Source: Xanthomonas arboricola
GTDB taxonomy: Bacteria; Pseudomonadota; Gammaproteobacteria; Xanthomonadales; Xanthomonadaceae
Assembly (NCBI RefSeq): GCF_002940665.1
Contig: NZ_MIGY01000002.1
Coordinates: forward strand, 620,001-684,000
Reading direction: 5' to 3'
Length of the DNA stretch: 64,000 nt
Part shown: piece by piece, positions 50,131-59,700 of the stretch
How positions within the stretch are numbered: the stretch's first letter is position 1
Layout: each line of letters opens with the position of its first letter
Program-made: the position numbers and the translations under genes
Notes under the pieces: model-generated
Seen by the model: the letters and a program-made list of their open reading frames with translations, nothing else
What the model was told of the DNA's origin: nothing
The model's database searches: none

Positions 50131-51660
50131 TTAGCGGGCGAGAAAGCGCTCCGCCGTGCGCAGGCCAAGTGCCATCTGCGTCAGCGCGGGATTGGCTGCC
50201 AGTGCACTTGGAAAAATCGAGTTGTCGCAGATGTAGAGGTTGGCGATATCGAATGCGCGGCCGTCCGGGTCCACCACGGCCTGCTCCGGGTCCGTGCCCA
50301 TGCGGCAGGTGCCCAGCGTGTGTGCGGAGCGAGCGGCGGCGAAGATGCGTTGGGCACCGGCTGCCTCCCAGATTGCGTGCAGCGATGCGCGCGCGTGGGC
50401 ATCAATCGCACGTTCGTTGGGCCCGTAGCTGAAGTCGATACGCGCCTTGCGCTGGCCGAAGGCATCGCGCTCGTCGGACAGGGTCAGCCGGTTGCCGTCC
50501 TGCGGCAGGCAGTCGCCATTGATGCCGATGCCGGCCAGGCGGTTGTAGCGCGTCATGGTCGTTACGAGCTCCCTCCCCCACATGCCTGCGCCACGTGCCA
50601 GGGTGTTGGCCAGGGTGATCGGCTGCACGCCCAGGCTCTGCACCAGATAGCCCCCGATGAAATCGGCATTGGCCGGGCGCAGCATGTCCTCGGTGATCAG
50701 CGACGAGGGGTAGCCACGGTTCATGCGCATGTCTGCATCGAACTCTCCCCACACCTGGGTGGCCACATGCGCCATGAAGTTGCGCCCCACCTGGCCGCTT
50801 GAGTTGGCCAGCCCCAGGTTGAGCAGCAAGCGCGGTGTTTCCACGCCGCCTGCGCACAGGAACAAGCTCGTGCAACGCTGGCGCAGTTCGCGTCCGTTCT
50901 GTTGATAGACCACCGCGCTGACCATGCCCCGGGCGCCGCGCTCTATGTCGATGACCCGGCAATCGGGTCGCAATTGGGCGCCGTGCGCGCGCGCCAGCGG
51001 CAGCCAGGTGGTATCGACGCTCACCTTGGCGCCGTTGCTGCACCCCTGATGGCAGGCGCCGCAGTTGTTGCAGGCCGCGCGCCTGCCGTGGTGCGGCTGC
51101 GCGTGCGCCCTGGTCACCAACGCGGCAGGCGCATCGGTGGCGGTGATGCCAAGCGTGCGGCAACCGCGCTCCATCGCGTTGGCCGACGCATTGCGTTGCG
51201 GCGGCGGATAGGCGTAGCTGCGCTCGGGATCCCACGGATAGTGCGCCGGCCCGGAGACGCCGATGAACTCCTCGACGCGGTGGATATAGGACAGCAGCTC
51301 TTCATGCGCGATCGGCCAGTCCATGCCGTGCTGCCCGGTGTGCGTCGACAGGCTCAGATCGCGCTTGTCCGGACGCGGGCAAAAGGCGCCCCAATGCAGG
51401 GTCGAACCGCCCATGCCCGAACCGGAATTATTGGCGCCAAACGCGGTTGGCGTCTGCCCGCCGCTCAGGCGCTCCTCCATCCAGTAGATGCCGGCCGTCA
51501 GCTCATCGGGCAGATGGGACGTGGGACTGAAGGCCGCACCCGCCTCCAGCACCACCACCGAGAGACCTCGTTGCGCGAGCCGTGCGGCCAGCGGGCCGCC
51601 GCCTGCCCCGCTGCCTACCACCACCACATCGACTGCGGCGTCGTGCACGCCCGGGCTCAT
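50131..51660 (-). CDS. GMC-family FAD-dependent oxidoreductase
   Basis: The protein is 509 aa. The FAD-binding Rossmann motif VVVGSGAGGGPLAARLA is at residues 11-27, followed by VVLEAGAAF. The middle has GSTLHWGAFCPRPDKRDLSL and CNNCGACHQGCSNGAKVSVD, a four-Cys motif seen in the gluconate-dehydrogenase-like branch. The C-terminal GMC block is TLGTCRMGTDPEQAVVDPDG with NLYICDNSIFPSALAANP. I chose the ATG at 51660, whose last bases overlap the upstream TGA (ATGA); the 630-aa frame is antisense extension. It likely oxidises an alcohol or sugar together with the fused subunit-3-like domain upstream. Confidence 0.87.
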   Translation of the reverse strand: MSPGVHDAAVDVVVVGSGAGGGPLAARLAQRGLSVVVLEAGAAFSPTSHLPDELTAGIYWMEERLSGGQTPTAFGANNSGSGMGGSTLHWGAFCPRPDKRDLSLSTHTGQHGMDWPIAHEELLSYIHRVEEFIGVSGPAHYPWDPERSYAYPPPQRNASANAMERGCRTLGITATDAPAALVTRAHAQPHHGRRAACNNCGACHQGCSNGAKVSVDTTWLPLARAHGAQLRPDCRVIDIERGARGMVSAVVYQQNGRELRQRCTSLFLCAGGVETPRLLLNLGLANSSGQVGRNFMAHVATQVWGEFDADMRMNRGYPSSLITEDMLRPANADFIGGYLVQSLGVQPITLANTLARGAGMWGRELVTTMTRYNRLAGIGINGDCLPQDGNRLTLSDERDAFGQRKARIDFSYGPNERAIDAHARASLHAIWEAAGAQRIFAAARSAHTLGTCRMGTDPEQAVVDPDGRAFDIANLYICDNSIFPSALAANPALTQMALGLRTAERFLAR

Positions 51661-53015
51661 CGCAAGCCTTCGGCAGGAAGCTGCCAGGCTTCCTGCCGGT
51701 CGGCTGCGGTGTGCTGATAGCCCGGGCTGTCGAGACCGGCACCGCCAACCGCGAAGCCGTCGTATCCCAGTGCAGCCATCGTGGCGGGAAGGCTGACCCA
51801 GGTCCGCACGGCTTCGGCGCGCACGTCCTCGAACCAGTGCGCCAGCTGCGCTGCATCCAGCCCGTGCGCCGAAGGATCGCCGGCCATCGATCGCGACACC
51901 TGACGCAGCCATTGATCCTGCATCTCTACGGGTAGACCAGCAAAGCCGGTCGTCAGCGCGTCGAGCGCGTCCAGGCCCAACGGCACCGCAAGCCGATCGG
52001 GTGGCAACGCTGCATGGCGCCAACCATCTCCCGCACCTTCGGCAAGCTGGATATCGATTCGTCGTGCAATCTCGCCCGCATCGCTGGCCCCATCCAGGAC
52101 ACGTGCGACGACTGCGCCGAGTGTTCCCAGTTGATGCTGGCTCAGCACGCCTTGCGCACCGGCGGGTGGGCCGGCATGCCGACTGAGCAGCAGCTTGCGC
52201 ATGCGCGGGGCAACCCGCTCCATATTGAGCAGCGTGACGAAGTCATCGGGCAGGCATTTGCCCACGCTGCGATCCACATGCGCTGCGATCAGCTGGGCCA
52301 GGTGTTGCGGTTGCTCGTACGGGATCAGATGCGCCGCATCAGCCACGACGGCGATACGCGCATGGTGATAGTGCGGCGCGTTCAGCGCTGTTTGCGCGGC
52401 TTCGCCCAGGTCGCCATCTTCATTGCCGGCGATGATCATCGCGGGCACCTCCACGCAGCCTGCCTGCGCGCTTAAGTTCTCGCGACTGGCATGCGCGAGC
52501 CAGGCGATCCATGCTCTCGCACTGGTTCGCAGCACATCGTCGACAGCTGCGTCCCTGACCGGTGCTGGCAGCGCCATCGCACAGTTATCGTCGATGAACT
52601 GCTCCGCCTCTTGCCGCGTGGGATGGCCGTTTTCGAACCAGGCAAGCATCGTACGTCGGCGAGACTCATCCATCGGCTCGGGCGCCGGTGGCGACGCAGC
52701 GACCAGGATCACGCCGGCCAGTCCGGCAAGCCCGGCCGTGCCATCGCGCGCCTGCGCTGCTGCCAGGGTGGCGATCTTTCCGCCCATGCTGTGCCCGATC
52801 GCAAACCAGCACGTCGGTTGCCGCCGAATCACCTCTTCGACAAACCAGGCAACCAGTGCGGCGGTGTCGACATGCTCGATCGGCGGCGCCTCTCCAAAAC
52901 CGGGAATATCGAGCGCCACACAATCGAAACGCGCTTCCAATCGCTGGATCACACCAGACCACTCGTTGCTGCTGGACCCAAGGGCGTGCAGGAAGAACAG
53001 CGTCGGTTTCGCCAT
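51657..53015 (-). CDS. Alpha/beta hydrolase fused to a gluconate-2-dehydrogenase-subunit-3-like domain
   Basis: The protein is 452 aa. Residues 1-265 are an alpha/beta hydrolase: FFLHALGSSSNEWSG (oxyanion loop), FAIGHSMGGKIATLAA (nucleophile Ser), a VPAMIIAGNEDGDLGEAAQT strand with the acid, and DAAHLIPYEQPQHLAQLI (catalytic His). Residues 280-452 resemble gluconate 2-dehydrogenase subunit 3: LLSQHQLGTLGAVVARVLDG, RQVSRSMAGDP, and AVRTWVSLPATMAALGYDGF near the end. A separate small subunit of this type normally accompanies a GMC-like flavoprotein, and here the GMC gene overlaps by 4 nt. Confidence 0.78.
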   Translation of the reverse strand: MAKPTLFFLHALGSSSNEWSGVIQRLEARFDCVALDIPGFGEAPPIEHVDTAALVAWFVEEVIRRQPTCWFAIGHSMGGKIATLAAAQARDGTAGLAGLAGVILVAASPPAPEPMDESRRRTMLAWFENGHPTRQEAEQFIDDNCAMALPAPVRDAAVDDVLRTSARAWIAWLAHASRENLSAQAGCVEVPAMIIAGNEDGDLGEAAQTALNAPHYHHARIAVVADAAHLIPYEQPQHLAQLIAAHVDRSVGKCLPDDFVTLLNMERVAPRMRKLLLSRHAGPPAGAQGVLSQHQLGTLGAVVARVLDGASDAGEIARRIDIQLAEGAGDGWRHAALPPDRLAVPLGLDALDALTTGFAGLPVEMQDQWLRQVSRSMAGDPSAHGLDAAQLAHWFEDVRAEAVRTWVSLPATMAALGYDGFAVGGAGLDSPGYQHTAADRQEAWQLPAEGLR

Positions 53016-53297
53016 GTAACACCTCTATCCGCCAGCGCACATGATGACCGGCGTTTCGTCCACGGCTCGTGCAGATGAGTCCGACGCCTTGTGGTGGCCC
53101 AAGACCTCACGCCTGTCCCCCCAAACCGCCCGCTGCACCCTGATTGGCGTGCTTGCGAAGCGGCAGATCGGCGTCACACGTGCGGCCCGGTTGCACGGCC
53201 CGGTACGTTCCCGTACCACCGCGACCGCATCGGGTCCAACCGATGAGCATCGGCACCTGCATGGCTCGCACGGCACCTCTTAAAACGACAGGCCCCC

Positions 53298-53942
53298 TCA
53301 CACCAGATCGCGATAATCCTGCAGGATCACCATCACCAACTGGCTGCGAGAACGCACGTCGAGCTTGTTGAACAGCTGCTGGAAGGTCGCCTTGATGGCA
53401 CTCTCCGAACTGCCCAGCTGGCGTGCGATCAACTTGTTGGACTGCCCACGCAGCAAGCCACGCAGCACTTCGCGCTCACGGTCGGTGAAACTGGGCCGGC
53501 TTTCCTGGGTACCCTGTGCGACCAGCGATTGCAGATAACGCTGGTCGATCAGCACCCGGCCCATCGCCACCGCATGGATGCTGTCGATCAGTTCATCGGT
53601 GGAAACATCCTTGCGGCAGATACCGGACACCCCGAGCCGGATCAAGGCCAGCGCGTCGCGCTCGGGCAGACCGGCGGTGACGATCAGCGTGGCGGGGCGG
53701 CGCGCCTGTTCGGCCTGACGCCGCATGTAGTCCAGCGCGTTGTACTCGCCCATGTCGTAGTCGAGGATGACCACGTCCGGCGTCAGCGACGCGATCTGTA
53801 CGATGGCCTGCGCCAATGCGCCGGACTGCCCGACCACCTGGAAGCGGGCGTCGGCACCGAGCAGGCGCAACAGGCCTTCGCGGAACAGCGTGTGGTCGTC
53901 CAGCAGGTAGAGGCGAACCGGTTCGCGCCGCGACTCATCCAT
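53298..53942 (-). CDS. LuxR/NarL-type response regulator
   Basis: The protein is 214 aa. The receiver domain has LYLLDDHTLFREGLLRLLGA (acidic pair) and VVILDYDMGEYNALD with the phospho-acceptor Asp, then TLIVTAG and KDVSTDELIDSI. The C-terminal NarL HTH is FTDREREVLRGLLRGQSNKL, IARQLGSSESAIKATFQQLF. It overlaps the histidine kinase gene by 8 nt, so the two form a two-component pair. I chose the ATG at 53942. Target genes may be the divergent bestrophin and stress genes (inference). Confidence 0.9.
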   Translation of the reverse strand: MDESRREPVRLYLLDDHTLFREGLLRLLGADARFQVVGQSGALAQAIVQIASLTPDVVILDYDMGEYNALDYMRRQAEQARRPATLIVTAGLPERDALALIRLGVSGICRKDVSTDELIDSIHAVAMGRVLIDQRYLQSLVAQGTQESRPSFTDREREVLRGLLRGQSNKLIARQLGSSESAIKATFQQLFNKLDVRSRSQLVMVILQDYRDLV

Positions 53943-55374
53943 CCCGCGCCTCCACAGACGGTGCATGCGCCAACGGCAGATGCAACTCGAAGCAGGCGCC
54001 CTCGCCACCGGGCGCATAGCGCAGCAGGCCGCCCTGGTTGGCCATCAGCGCACGCGAGATGTACAGCCCCAGGCCGGAGCCGTCGCTGTCGCTACGAAAC
54101 GGCTGGAACAGGCGGCCCGGATCGGCGATGCCCGGTCCGGTGTCGCGCACACTCAACACTGCGCGCTGCTGTTCCAGGCGTGCACTGACGATCAACTGGC
54201 GGCGTTGCGGTGGCAGCGCCTGCGCCGCGCGCAACGAATTGCGCGCCAGATTGAGCAGCACCTGCAGCAGCGCGTGGCGGTCGCCGTGCACCGACGGGAA
54301 CTCGGCCGGGACCTGGATCACCAGCTGGCCATCGACGTCCTCCCAGTCCGAGCGGATGATCACATCCAACTCGCTGCACAGCGTCTGCAGCCGCGTTTCA
54401 TGCGCTTCGTCGGGCAGCTGCCGACGCAGGTTGAAGGACGCCAGCTCCATCAATGCCGCCACCAGGCTGCGCAGCGCGGCCAGATCCGGATCTGCGCCAA
54501 TGCCAGGATGCCGCGCAAGGTTGGAGGTGACCACGCCCGCCGCCGAACACAGGTTGCGGATCTCGTGCGACACCGCGCCGGCCAGCAGGCGATTGTTCTT
54601 CAGCACATCGTCGAAGTGCGCCGACTCGCGCGCGCGCACTTCCTCGCTGGTATCGACCAGGATCGCAGCCAGGTGACGCTCGGCGCTGTCTTCGTAGACC
54701 GAGAACCAGGTGGTGGCCGGAAAGCGGGTGCCGTCGCTGCGGCAGCCCCAGGTGCTGGCCGAAGTGCGCATGCCGTCCAGATTGGCGCTCATGCTCAGCG
54801 CATCGTCCAGCAGCGGCAGGAACTCGCGCACCGCGCGGCCCTCCAGCCCGCCTTCTTCGGCCATGTCCAGGATCTCGTGCGCGGCGCGGTTGGCCGCCAC
54901 GATACGGCCGTCGCCGGCCACCGTCAGCAACGCCGCCGGGCTGCTTTCGGCGAGCAGCCACAGTTGCCGCTCCAGCCGCCGACGCAGCCGCTGTTCGGCG
55001 CGCAGCTGCACGTAATGGGCCAGGATCACCCGGCGAGTGCGGCTGATTTCGGCCACGAGCAGACCACAGCCGGCATAGGCAATCGTCGCCATGAAGAAGC
55101 GTAGCGCCTGTTCGACCACTATTTCGTCGGTCACGAACAAGCCGCGCAGCACCGCACAGGCGATCGCGGCGATGACGATGTCGCGCCGCGACAATACCGT
55201 GGCCGCCAGCACCACCGGCAGGATATAGAGCAGGCCCAGCGACACGCCCAGGTGCGAGTACCATTCCGCCCACACCAGCGAGGCCAGCATCGCCAGCGAC
55301 GCCCACAGCGTCGGGCCGCGATTGAGCTTGACCACCTGCCCGCGCCACTTGAATGGCAGTCTCAGTCTGTCCAT
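53935..55374 (-). CDS. Membrane sensor histidine kinase with PAS domain
   Basis: The protein is 479 aa. About four or five membrane helices lie in residues 22-110 (WASLAMLASLVWAEW, LGLLYILPVVLAATVL, FFMATIAYAGCGLLV). A coiled linker is followed by a PAS domain (LLTVAGDGRIVAANRAAHEI), the HisKA box AGAVSHEIRNLCSAAG with the phospho-His, and the HATPase blocks LLQVLLNLARNSLRAA, VRDTGPGI and GSGLGLYISRALM. It partners the overlapping response regulator. The signal is unknown. Confidence 0.9.
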   Translation of the reverse strand: MDRLRLPFKWRGQVVKLNRGPTLWASLAMLASLVWAEWYSHLGVSLGLLYILPVVLAATVLSRRDIVIAAIACAVLRGLFVTDEIVVEQALRFFMATIAYAGCGLLVAEISRTRRVILAHYVQLRAEQRLRRRLERQLWLLAESSPAALLTVAGDGRIVAANRAAHEILDMAEEGGLEGRAVREFLPLLDDALSMSANLDGMRTSASTWGCRSDGTRFPATTWFSVYEDSAERHLAAILVDTSEEVRARESAHFDDVLKNNRLLAGAVSHEIRNLCSAAGVVTSNLARHPGIGADPDLAALRSLVAALMELASFNLRRQLPDEAHETRLQTLCSELDVIIRSDWEDVDGQLVIQVPAEFPSVHGDRHALLQVLLNLARNSLRAAQALPPQRRQLIVSARLEQQRAVLSVRDTGPGIADPGRLFQPFRSDSDGSGLGLYISRALMANQGGLLRYAPGGEGACFELHLPLAHAPSVEARDG

Positions 55375-55591
55375 TGCCTACCCATGCATGTGCGTTGCAA
55401 TGCCGCTCCTCTGTGGCTGTGGTTGAAGCCACAGCATCGTGGCCGGGCGTGTGGATTTCACCCTATCGAAAGATAGCCTGCCCGCATCGTTCGGACGGTG
55501 CGTGCACTGTCCAACGCTGGCGCAAGGATGGCAGACACGACCGTGGAGGCTGGGTGTAATGCATCTACCCCACGTCCATGTTGTCTCTCCC

Positions 55592-56500
55592 ATGATCACC
55601 CGCGATACGTTTCCGCTGCGACGCATCTGGCCCAAGACCTATAAACGCCTGCTGGTATTGCTGGCGTTCGACTGCGCCGTGGCCATCCTCTATACCTTCT
55701 TCGACTGGCAGTGGCTGTCGATCGAAGCATTGCCGCTGGCCCAGCTCGGCTCGGCGCTCACCATCTTCCTGGCGTTTCGCGCCAATGCGGCCTATGGCCG
55801 CTGGTGGGAGGCGCGCCAACTCTGGGGCGCGCTGGTGAACACCTCGCGCGCCATCGCGCGCCAGGCCCTGACCGCGCTGGATGTGGATCCGGTCGACCCA
55901 CGCCGGGCCGGGCTGCGCGACGATATCGTGGTGCACCAGATCGCCTTCGTGCACGCCTTGCGCTGCCATCTGCGCCGGCAGAATCCGTTTCCGGAGCTGG
56001 CCGGGCTGCTCGGCCAGGCACGCGCGGACGACCTGCGCGGCTACGCCAACATCCCCAACGCGCTGACCCTGCGGCTGGGCCAGCAACTGCAGCAGGCGCG
56101 CGACTGGGACATGCTCGACAGCCTGCGCTGGTCCTCGCTGGACGCCAACCTCACCACACTGGCCAACATCCAGGGCGCCTGCGAACGCATCAAGAACACC
56201 CCGCTGCCGCGGCAGTTCTCCTCGCTGCCGCGCACGCTGGTGAACATGTATTGCTGGCTGGTGCCGCTGGGCCTGATCGCCGGCATGGGCCTGGCCATGC
56301 CGATCGCCTCGGTGCTGATCAGCTTCACCCTGATCGCCATCGACAGCGCCAGCAGCGCCATCGAAGACCCGTTCGAGAACACCGTGCACGACACCCCGAT
56401 GACCGCGCTGTCGCGCGGCATCGAACTCACCCTGCGCGAAATGCTGGGCCAGCGCGTACCGCTGCGCGAAGTGCGCGCCATCGACGGTTTCATCTACTGA
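55592..56500 (+). CDS. Bestrophin-family anion channel (UPF0187)
   Basis: The 302-aa protein is of the bacterial bestrophin family, which forms pentameric anion or cation channels. It has two membrane helix pairs and the signature FLAFRANAAYGRWWEARQLW, NIPNALTLRLGQQL, ANIQGACERIKNTPLP and SSAIEDPFENTVHDTPM (the DPF-type cytoplasmic block). The ATG at 55592 (MITRDTFPLRR) suits the family; an ATG at 55559 is the alternative. It is divergent from the two-component system and is followed by a universal-stress gene 14 nt later. Confidence 0.88.
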   Translation: MITRDTFPLRRIWPKTYKRLLVLLAFDCAVAILYTFFDWQWLSIEALPLAQLGSALTIFLAFRANAAYGRWWEARQLWGALVNTSRAIARQALTALDVDPVDPRRAGLRDDIVVHQIAFVHALRCHLRRQNPFPELAGLLGQARADDLRGYANIPNALTLRLGQQLQQARDWDMLDSLRWSSLDANLTTLANIQGACERIKNTPLPRQFSSLPRTLVNMYCWLVPLGLIAGMGLAMPIASVLISFTLIAIDSASSAIEDPFENTVHDTPMTALSRGIELTLREMLGQRVPLREVRAIDGFIY

Positions 56501-56514
56501 CCACGGAGCCAGCC

Positions 56515-57429
56515 ATGCAGACCACCCCCACTCACCTGATCTTTGCCACCAATTTTTCCGAGACCTGCCATGCCGCGATCCCGACCGTGGCGCAACTGGT
56601 GGACCGCCTGAGCGCGCGCCTCACCATCCTGCACGTGCATGCCAAGGGCAAGCGCGCGCAGGCCCAGCAGTCGCTGGATGCCTTCTTTGCCGAGGCCTCC
56701 AACTACCCGGGCTGCGAGCGTGCACTTGCCGGTGGCCCGGCCGCCGCCGGCATCGTCTCGTTCTGCCGCAGCCGCGACGACGCGTTATTGATCATGCCGC
56801 CGTCCGAGCGCACCGGCCTGCCGCGCCCGTTGCATGTCTCGCTGCGCGCGCGCGTGCTGCAGCGCGTGGCCACGCCCATGTTGACCCTTCCCTACGCCGA
56901 TGCGATCCCGCGCGACGGCGCCGTCGGCGGTCACGTCGCCTGCTGGATCACTGGCCGCGAAACCAGCCTGGAATCGCTGCGCGATGCCGCCGCACTGGCA
57001 CGCCGCCGCGGCGCCGACCTGCACCTGTTGCACGTTGTGCCGGAGATCAGCGAAGGCCTGTTGGTCGACAGCCTGTTCAACGACAAGCCGCTGAGCGAAG
57101 ACGCGGCCGCCAGCTGGCTCGGCGACCTGGTCCAGCAACTGCCCGACGAGGACCTGCGCGTGCGCATCCACGTGGCCGTCGGCAACCCGCGTCGCGAAAT
57201 CGCCGGCCTGCTCAAACGCGCCTGCGCCGACGTGCTGGTGGTCGAACACGACGCTATCGTCCGCCGCGGCGTCTGGCGTTCGTCGCTGCAGTCCGCTTTG
57301 GCAAAAACGCCGTGCGTGCTGATCTGCCTGCCGCCGCCCCATCTGCGCCGCCCGATCCTGGGCAACGGTGGCGATCACGCAACCACCACGCCCAGCCGCA
57401 GTCTCGCAAGACCGCTATTGCGCGTGTGA
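56515..57429 (+). CDS. Universal stress protein (tandem UspA domains)
   Basis: The 304-aa protein has two Usp domains. The first (HLIFATNFSETCHAAIPTVA, LTILHVHAKGKRAQ) is about 130 aa. The second begins GGHVACWITGRETSLESLRD and ends LVVEHDAIVRRGVWRSSLQS, then ALAKTPCVLICLPP. The nucleotide-binding G-x2-G-x9-G(S/T) motif is not clearly kept, so ATP binding is uncertain. The ATG at 56515 follows GGAG. It probably shares a transcript with the bestrophin gene. Confidence 0.85.
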   Translation: MQTTPTHLIFATNFSETCHAAIPTVAQLVDRLSARLTILHVHAKGKRAQAQQSLDAFFAEASNYPGCERALAGGPAAAGIVSFCRSRDDALLIMPPSERTGLPRPLHVSLRARVLQRVATPMLTLPYADAIPRDGAVGGHVACWITGRETSLESLRDAAALARRRGADLHLLHVVPEISEGLLVDSLFNDKPLSEDAAASWLGDLVQQLPDEDLRVRIHVAVGNPRREIAGLLKRACADVLVVEHDAIVRRGVWRSSLQSALAKTPCVLICLPPPHLRRPILGNGGDHATTTPSRSLARPLLRV

Positions 57430-57732
57430 GCCGAACCGAGCGCTGGGCGAGCGTCTGGCCAGGTCTCTGAAGTTGTCAGCTACGCGAGGGAATACGTTCC
57501 GCGCCCCGACGCACCGCTGATCGCGAGGCGGTGCCGCGCAATCATGGCCAGGCGGCTCGTTCCCCAGGCCGTATTTGAGGACGCGCACCTGCACTTATCA
57601 GCGGTGCGTCGACCAGTCTGTCGATCGAGTGCGTTAGCAGCTGCGCCTGGAACTCTGCGGCGGATATTTGCGGGCGATAGTAAGTCAGCTGGCCGCTACG
57701 CAGGCTGGCCCGCACCCGCAGAATCCAGCGCC
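57430..57732. other. Intergenic region with a possible minus-strand remnant
   Basis: The 303-bp gap is between convergent genes. On the minus strand a stretch at 57542-57720 reads VRASLRSGQLTYYRPQISAA and EFQAQLLTHSIDRLVDAPLI, protein-like but without a start of its own. I see nothing else. Confidence 0.3.
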
Positions 57733-58608
57733 CTACCCCGTCAACACAAGCGACCCATCCGGATACCTGTCGCCCATGAAGTCCACGAACGCGCGCACCT
57801 TCGGCGCAGCCAGACGCCTGGACGTGTGCAGCACCCACAGCGCCGGTTCCACGCCAGCGATCGTGCCCCATTGCACCAGTTCGCCGCGCGCGAGCTGGTT
57901 CCATGCGATCGACTGCGGAAGAAGCGCAACGCCACCGCCTGCAATCGCTGCGTCGCGGACCATCAAGAACGAGGAAAACCGCAGTCTTGGAATGGGTTCC
58001 AGGATCAGGCGTCCGTCATCGAGGGTCCATGTCGTCGGTTGGAAGCTCGACGTCACCACCGCGGGCATTGGTGCGACCGCGTTGTCGGTTGGCATGGCGA
58101 TGCCGGGTGCGGCCACCACAACCAGCCGATCCCTGGCAAAACAGCGCCCGACCAGGCTGCTGTCCGGGCTGGGGTTGATCCGGATGGCCACATCGAACTG
58201 CTCTTCCACCAGATCGACCGTGCGGTCTTCTGCCACCACCTCGAGCGTGATCTCCGGATAGGCCGCGCAGAACTCTGCGCCAATGCGTCCCATCGCCAGT
58301 TGCGAGAACAGCACCGGCGATGCCACACGCAAGCGTCCGCGTGGACTCGAGAGCCCCTCGCGTGCAGCTGCCATGGCCTCGGCCACCTCGCTCAACGGCA
58401 CTTCGGTGCGGTCCATCAGCAGCTGCCCGGCGTCGGTAAGCCTGAGGCCACGTGCGCTGCGCTCGACCAGTCGCACTCCCAGCTGCTCCTCCAGCTCGGC
58501 GATGCGGCGCGACAAGGTCGCCTTCGATCTGCCACTGGCACGGCTTGCCTTTCCCAGGCCCTGGTTCGCTGCGACCAGGGCGAAGTCGATCAATGCATTG
58601 AGATCCAT
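57733..58608 (-). CDS. LysR-family regulator (AaeR/DmlR-like)
   Basis: The 291-aa protein has a normal LysR HTH (LNALIDFALVAANQGLGKAS, KATLSRRIAELEEQLGVRLV) and a substrate-binding domain starting GRLRVASPVLFSQLAMGRIG. The ATG at 58608 (MDLNALIDF) is the typical LysR start; a further ATG at 58620 adds four residues. It is divergent from the NmrA-like gene with a 141-bp gap, the classical LysR arrangement, so it probably controls that gene. Confidence 0.88.
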   Translation of the reverse strand: MDLNALIDFALVAANQGLGKASRASGRSKATLSRRIAELEEQLGVRLVERSARGLRLTDAGQLLMDRTEVPLSEVAEAMAAAREGLSSPRGRLRVASPVLFSQLAMGRIGAEFCAAYPEITLEVVAEDRTVDLVEEQFDVAIRINPSPDSSLVGRCFARDRLVVVAAPGIAMPTDNAVAPMPAVVTSSFQPTTWTLDDGRLILEPIPRLRFSSFLMVRDAAIAGGGVALLPQSIAWNQLARGELVQWGTIAGVEPALWVLHTSRRLAAPKVRAFVDFMGDRYPDGSLVLTG

Positions 58609-58749
58609 GGTGTTCCACATTTGAAACCAGGTGTCTACATCTTGGCGGCTTCGTATTAGCGATGCAACGGCCTATCGTCTCGTCACCGCAACGTCAGTTG
58701 TGGCGCAGGTGTCGCGCTGACGCCCTTCCATCCACAGCAGGAGATTCAC

Positions 58750-59619
58750 ATGAGCATTCTCGTTACCGGTGCCACCGGCACCATCGGTTCCCTGATCACC
58801 CAGGGCCTGGCCGACGCAGGCGCCAAGGTCGGGGCACTGGTGCGCCAACCCGGCAAGCGCGCCTTCCCGGCCGGCGTCACCGAAGTGGTTGCCGACCTCA
58901 CCGACGTCGCGTCGATGCGTGCCGCGCTGACGCCGGTGCGCACCCTGTTCCTGTTGAATGCGGTCACTCCCGACGAAGTGACACAGGCGCTGATCGCGCT
59001 GAACCTTGCCAAAGAAGCAGGGATCGAACGCGTCGTGTACCTGTCGGTGATCCATGCCGACAAGTTCACCAACGTGCCGCACTTTACCGGCAAGCACACG
59101 GTCGAGCGCATGATCGAAAGCTGCGACATTGCTGCAACGATTCTGCGCCCGGCGTATTTCATGCAGAACGAGGCGATGATCCAGCAGACGATTCAACAGT
59201 ACGCTGTCTACCCGATGCCGATCGGTTCGACAGGTGTGGGGATGATCGATGCGCGTGATATCGCAGACATCGCGGTTGCCGAGTTGCTGCGACGCGACCG
59301 CGCGCCCGCCGCACTTGAGCGTGTCACGCTCGAACTGGTTGGCCCGCATGCGGTGACGGGTAGCTCCGCCGCGAAGGTCTGGAGTACGGCGCTTGGACGC
59401 GAGATCGCCTACGCGGGCGATGACCTGGCCGCTTTCGAAGCGCAGATGGCTGCCCATGGCCCATCCTGGCTGGCCTACGACATGCGCCTGATGCTGGCCG
59501 GCATCCAGACATACGGCATGCGGGCGACCGATGGCACGGTGGAAAAACTGCAGGCCATGCTGGGACGTCCGCTGCGCACCTACGAAGACTTCGTGCGCGA
59601 GGCGACAGCCCGGGCCTGA
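58750..59619 (+). CDS. NAD(P)-binding NmrA/SDR-like oxidoreductase
   Basis: The 289-aa protein is an atypical SDR of the NmrA type. It opens MSILVTGATGTIGSLITQGL with the nucleotide loop G-A-T-G-T-I-G, then has GALVRQPGKRAF, RVVYLSVIHADKF and FTGKHTVERMIESC (active-site Tyr absent, Lys present), and ILRPAYFMQNEA. This family includes quinone reductases and redox sensors. It is divergent from the LysR gene. Confidence 0.87.
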   Translation: MSILVTGATGTIGSLITQGLADAGAKVGALVRQPGKRAFPAGVTEVVADLTDVASMRAALTPVRTLFLLNAVTPDEVTQALIALNLAKEAGIERVVYLSVIHADKFTNVPHFTGKHTVERMIESCDIAATILRPAYFMQNEAMIQQTIQQYAVYPMPIGSTGVGMIDARDIADIAVAELLRRDRAPAALERVTLELVGPHAVTGSSAAKVWSTALGREIAYAGDDLAAFEAQMAAHGPSWLAYDMRLMLAGIQTYGMRATDGTVEKLQAMLGRPLRTYEDFVREATARA

Positions 59620-59700
59620 GCGCAGCTGGCGCGACAGGCGCGGCGATTACGGCGCAGGTTGTCATGCCGCTGCATGGCACCTGCGCGCCTGAGGCAGACT

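Noticed and set aside
53965..55104. 379-aa plus-strand frame inside the histidine kinase
   Set aside because: Arg/Gln/His-rich noise opposite a gene with full kinase motifs.
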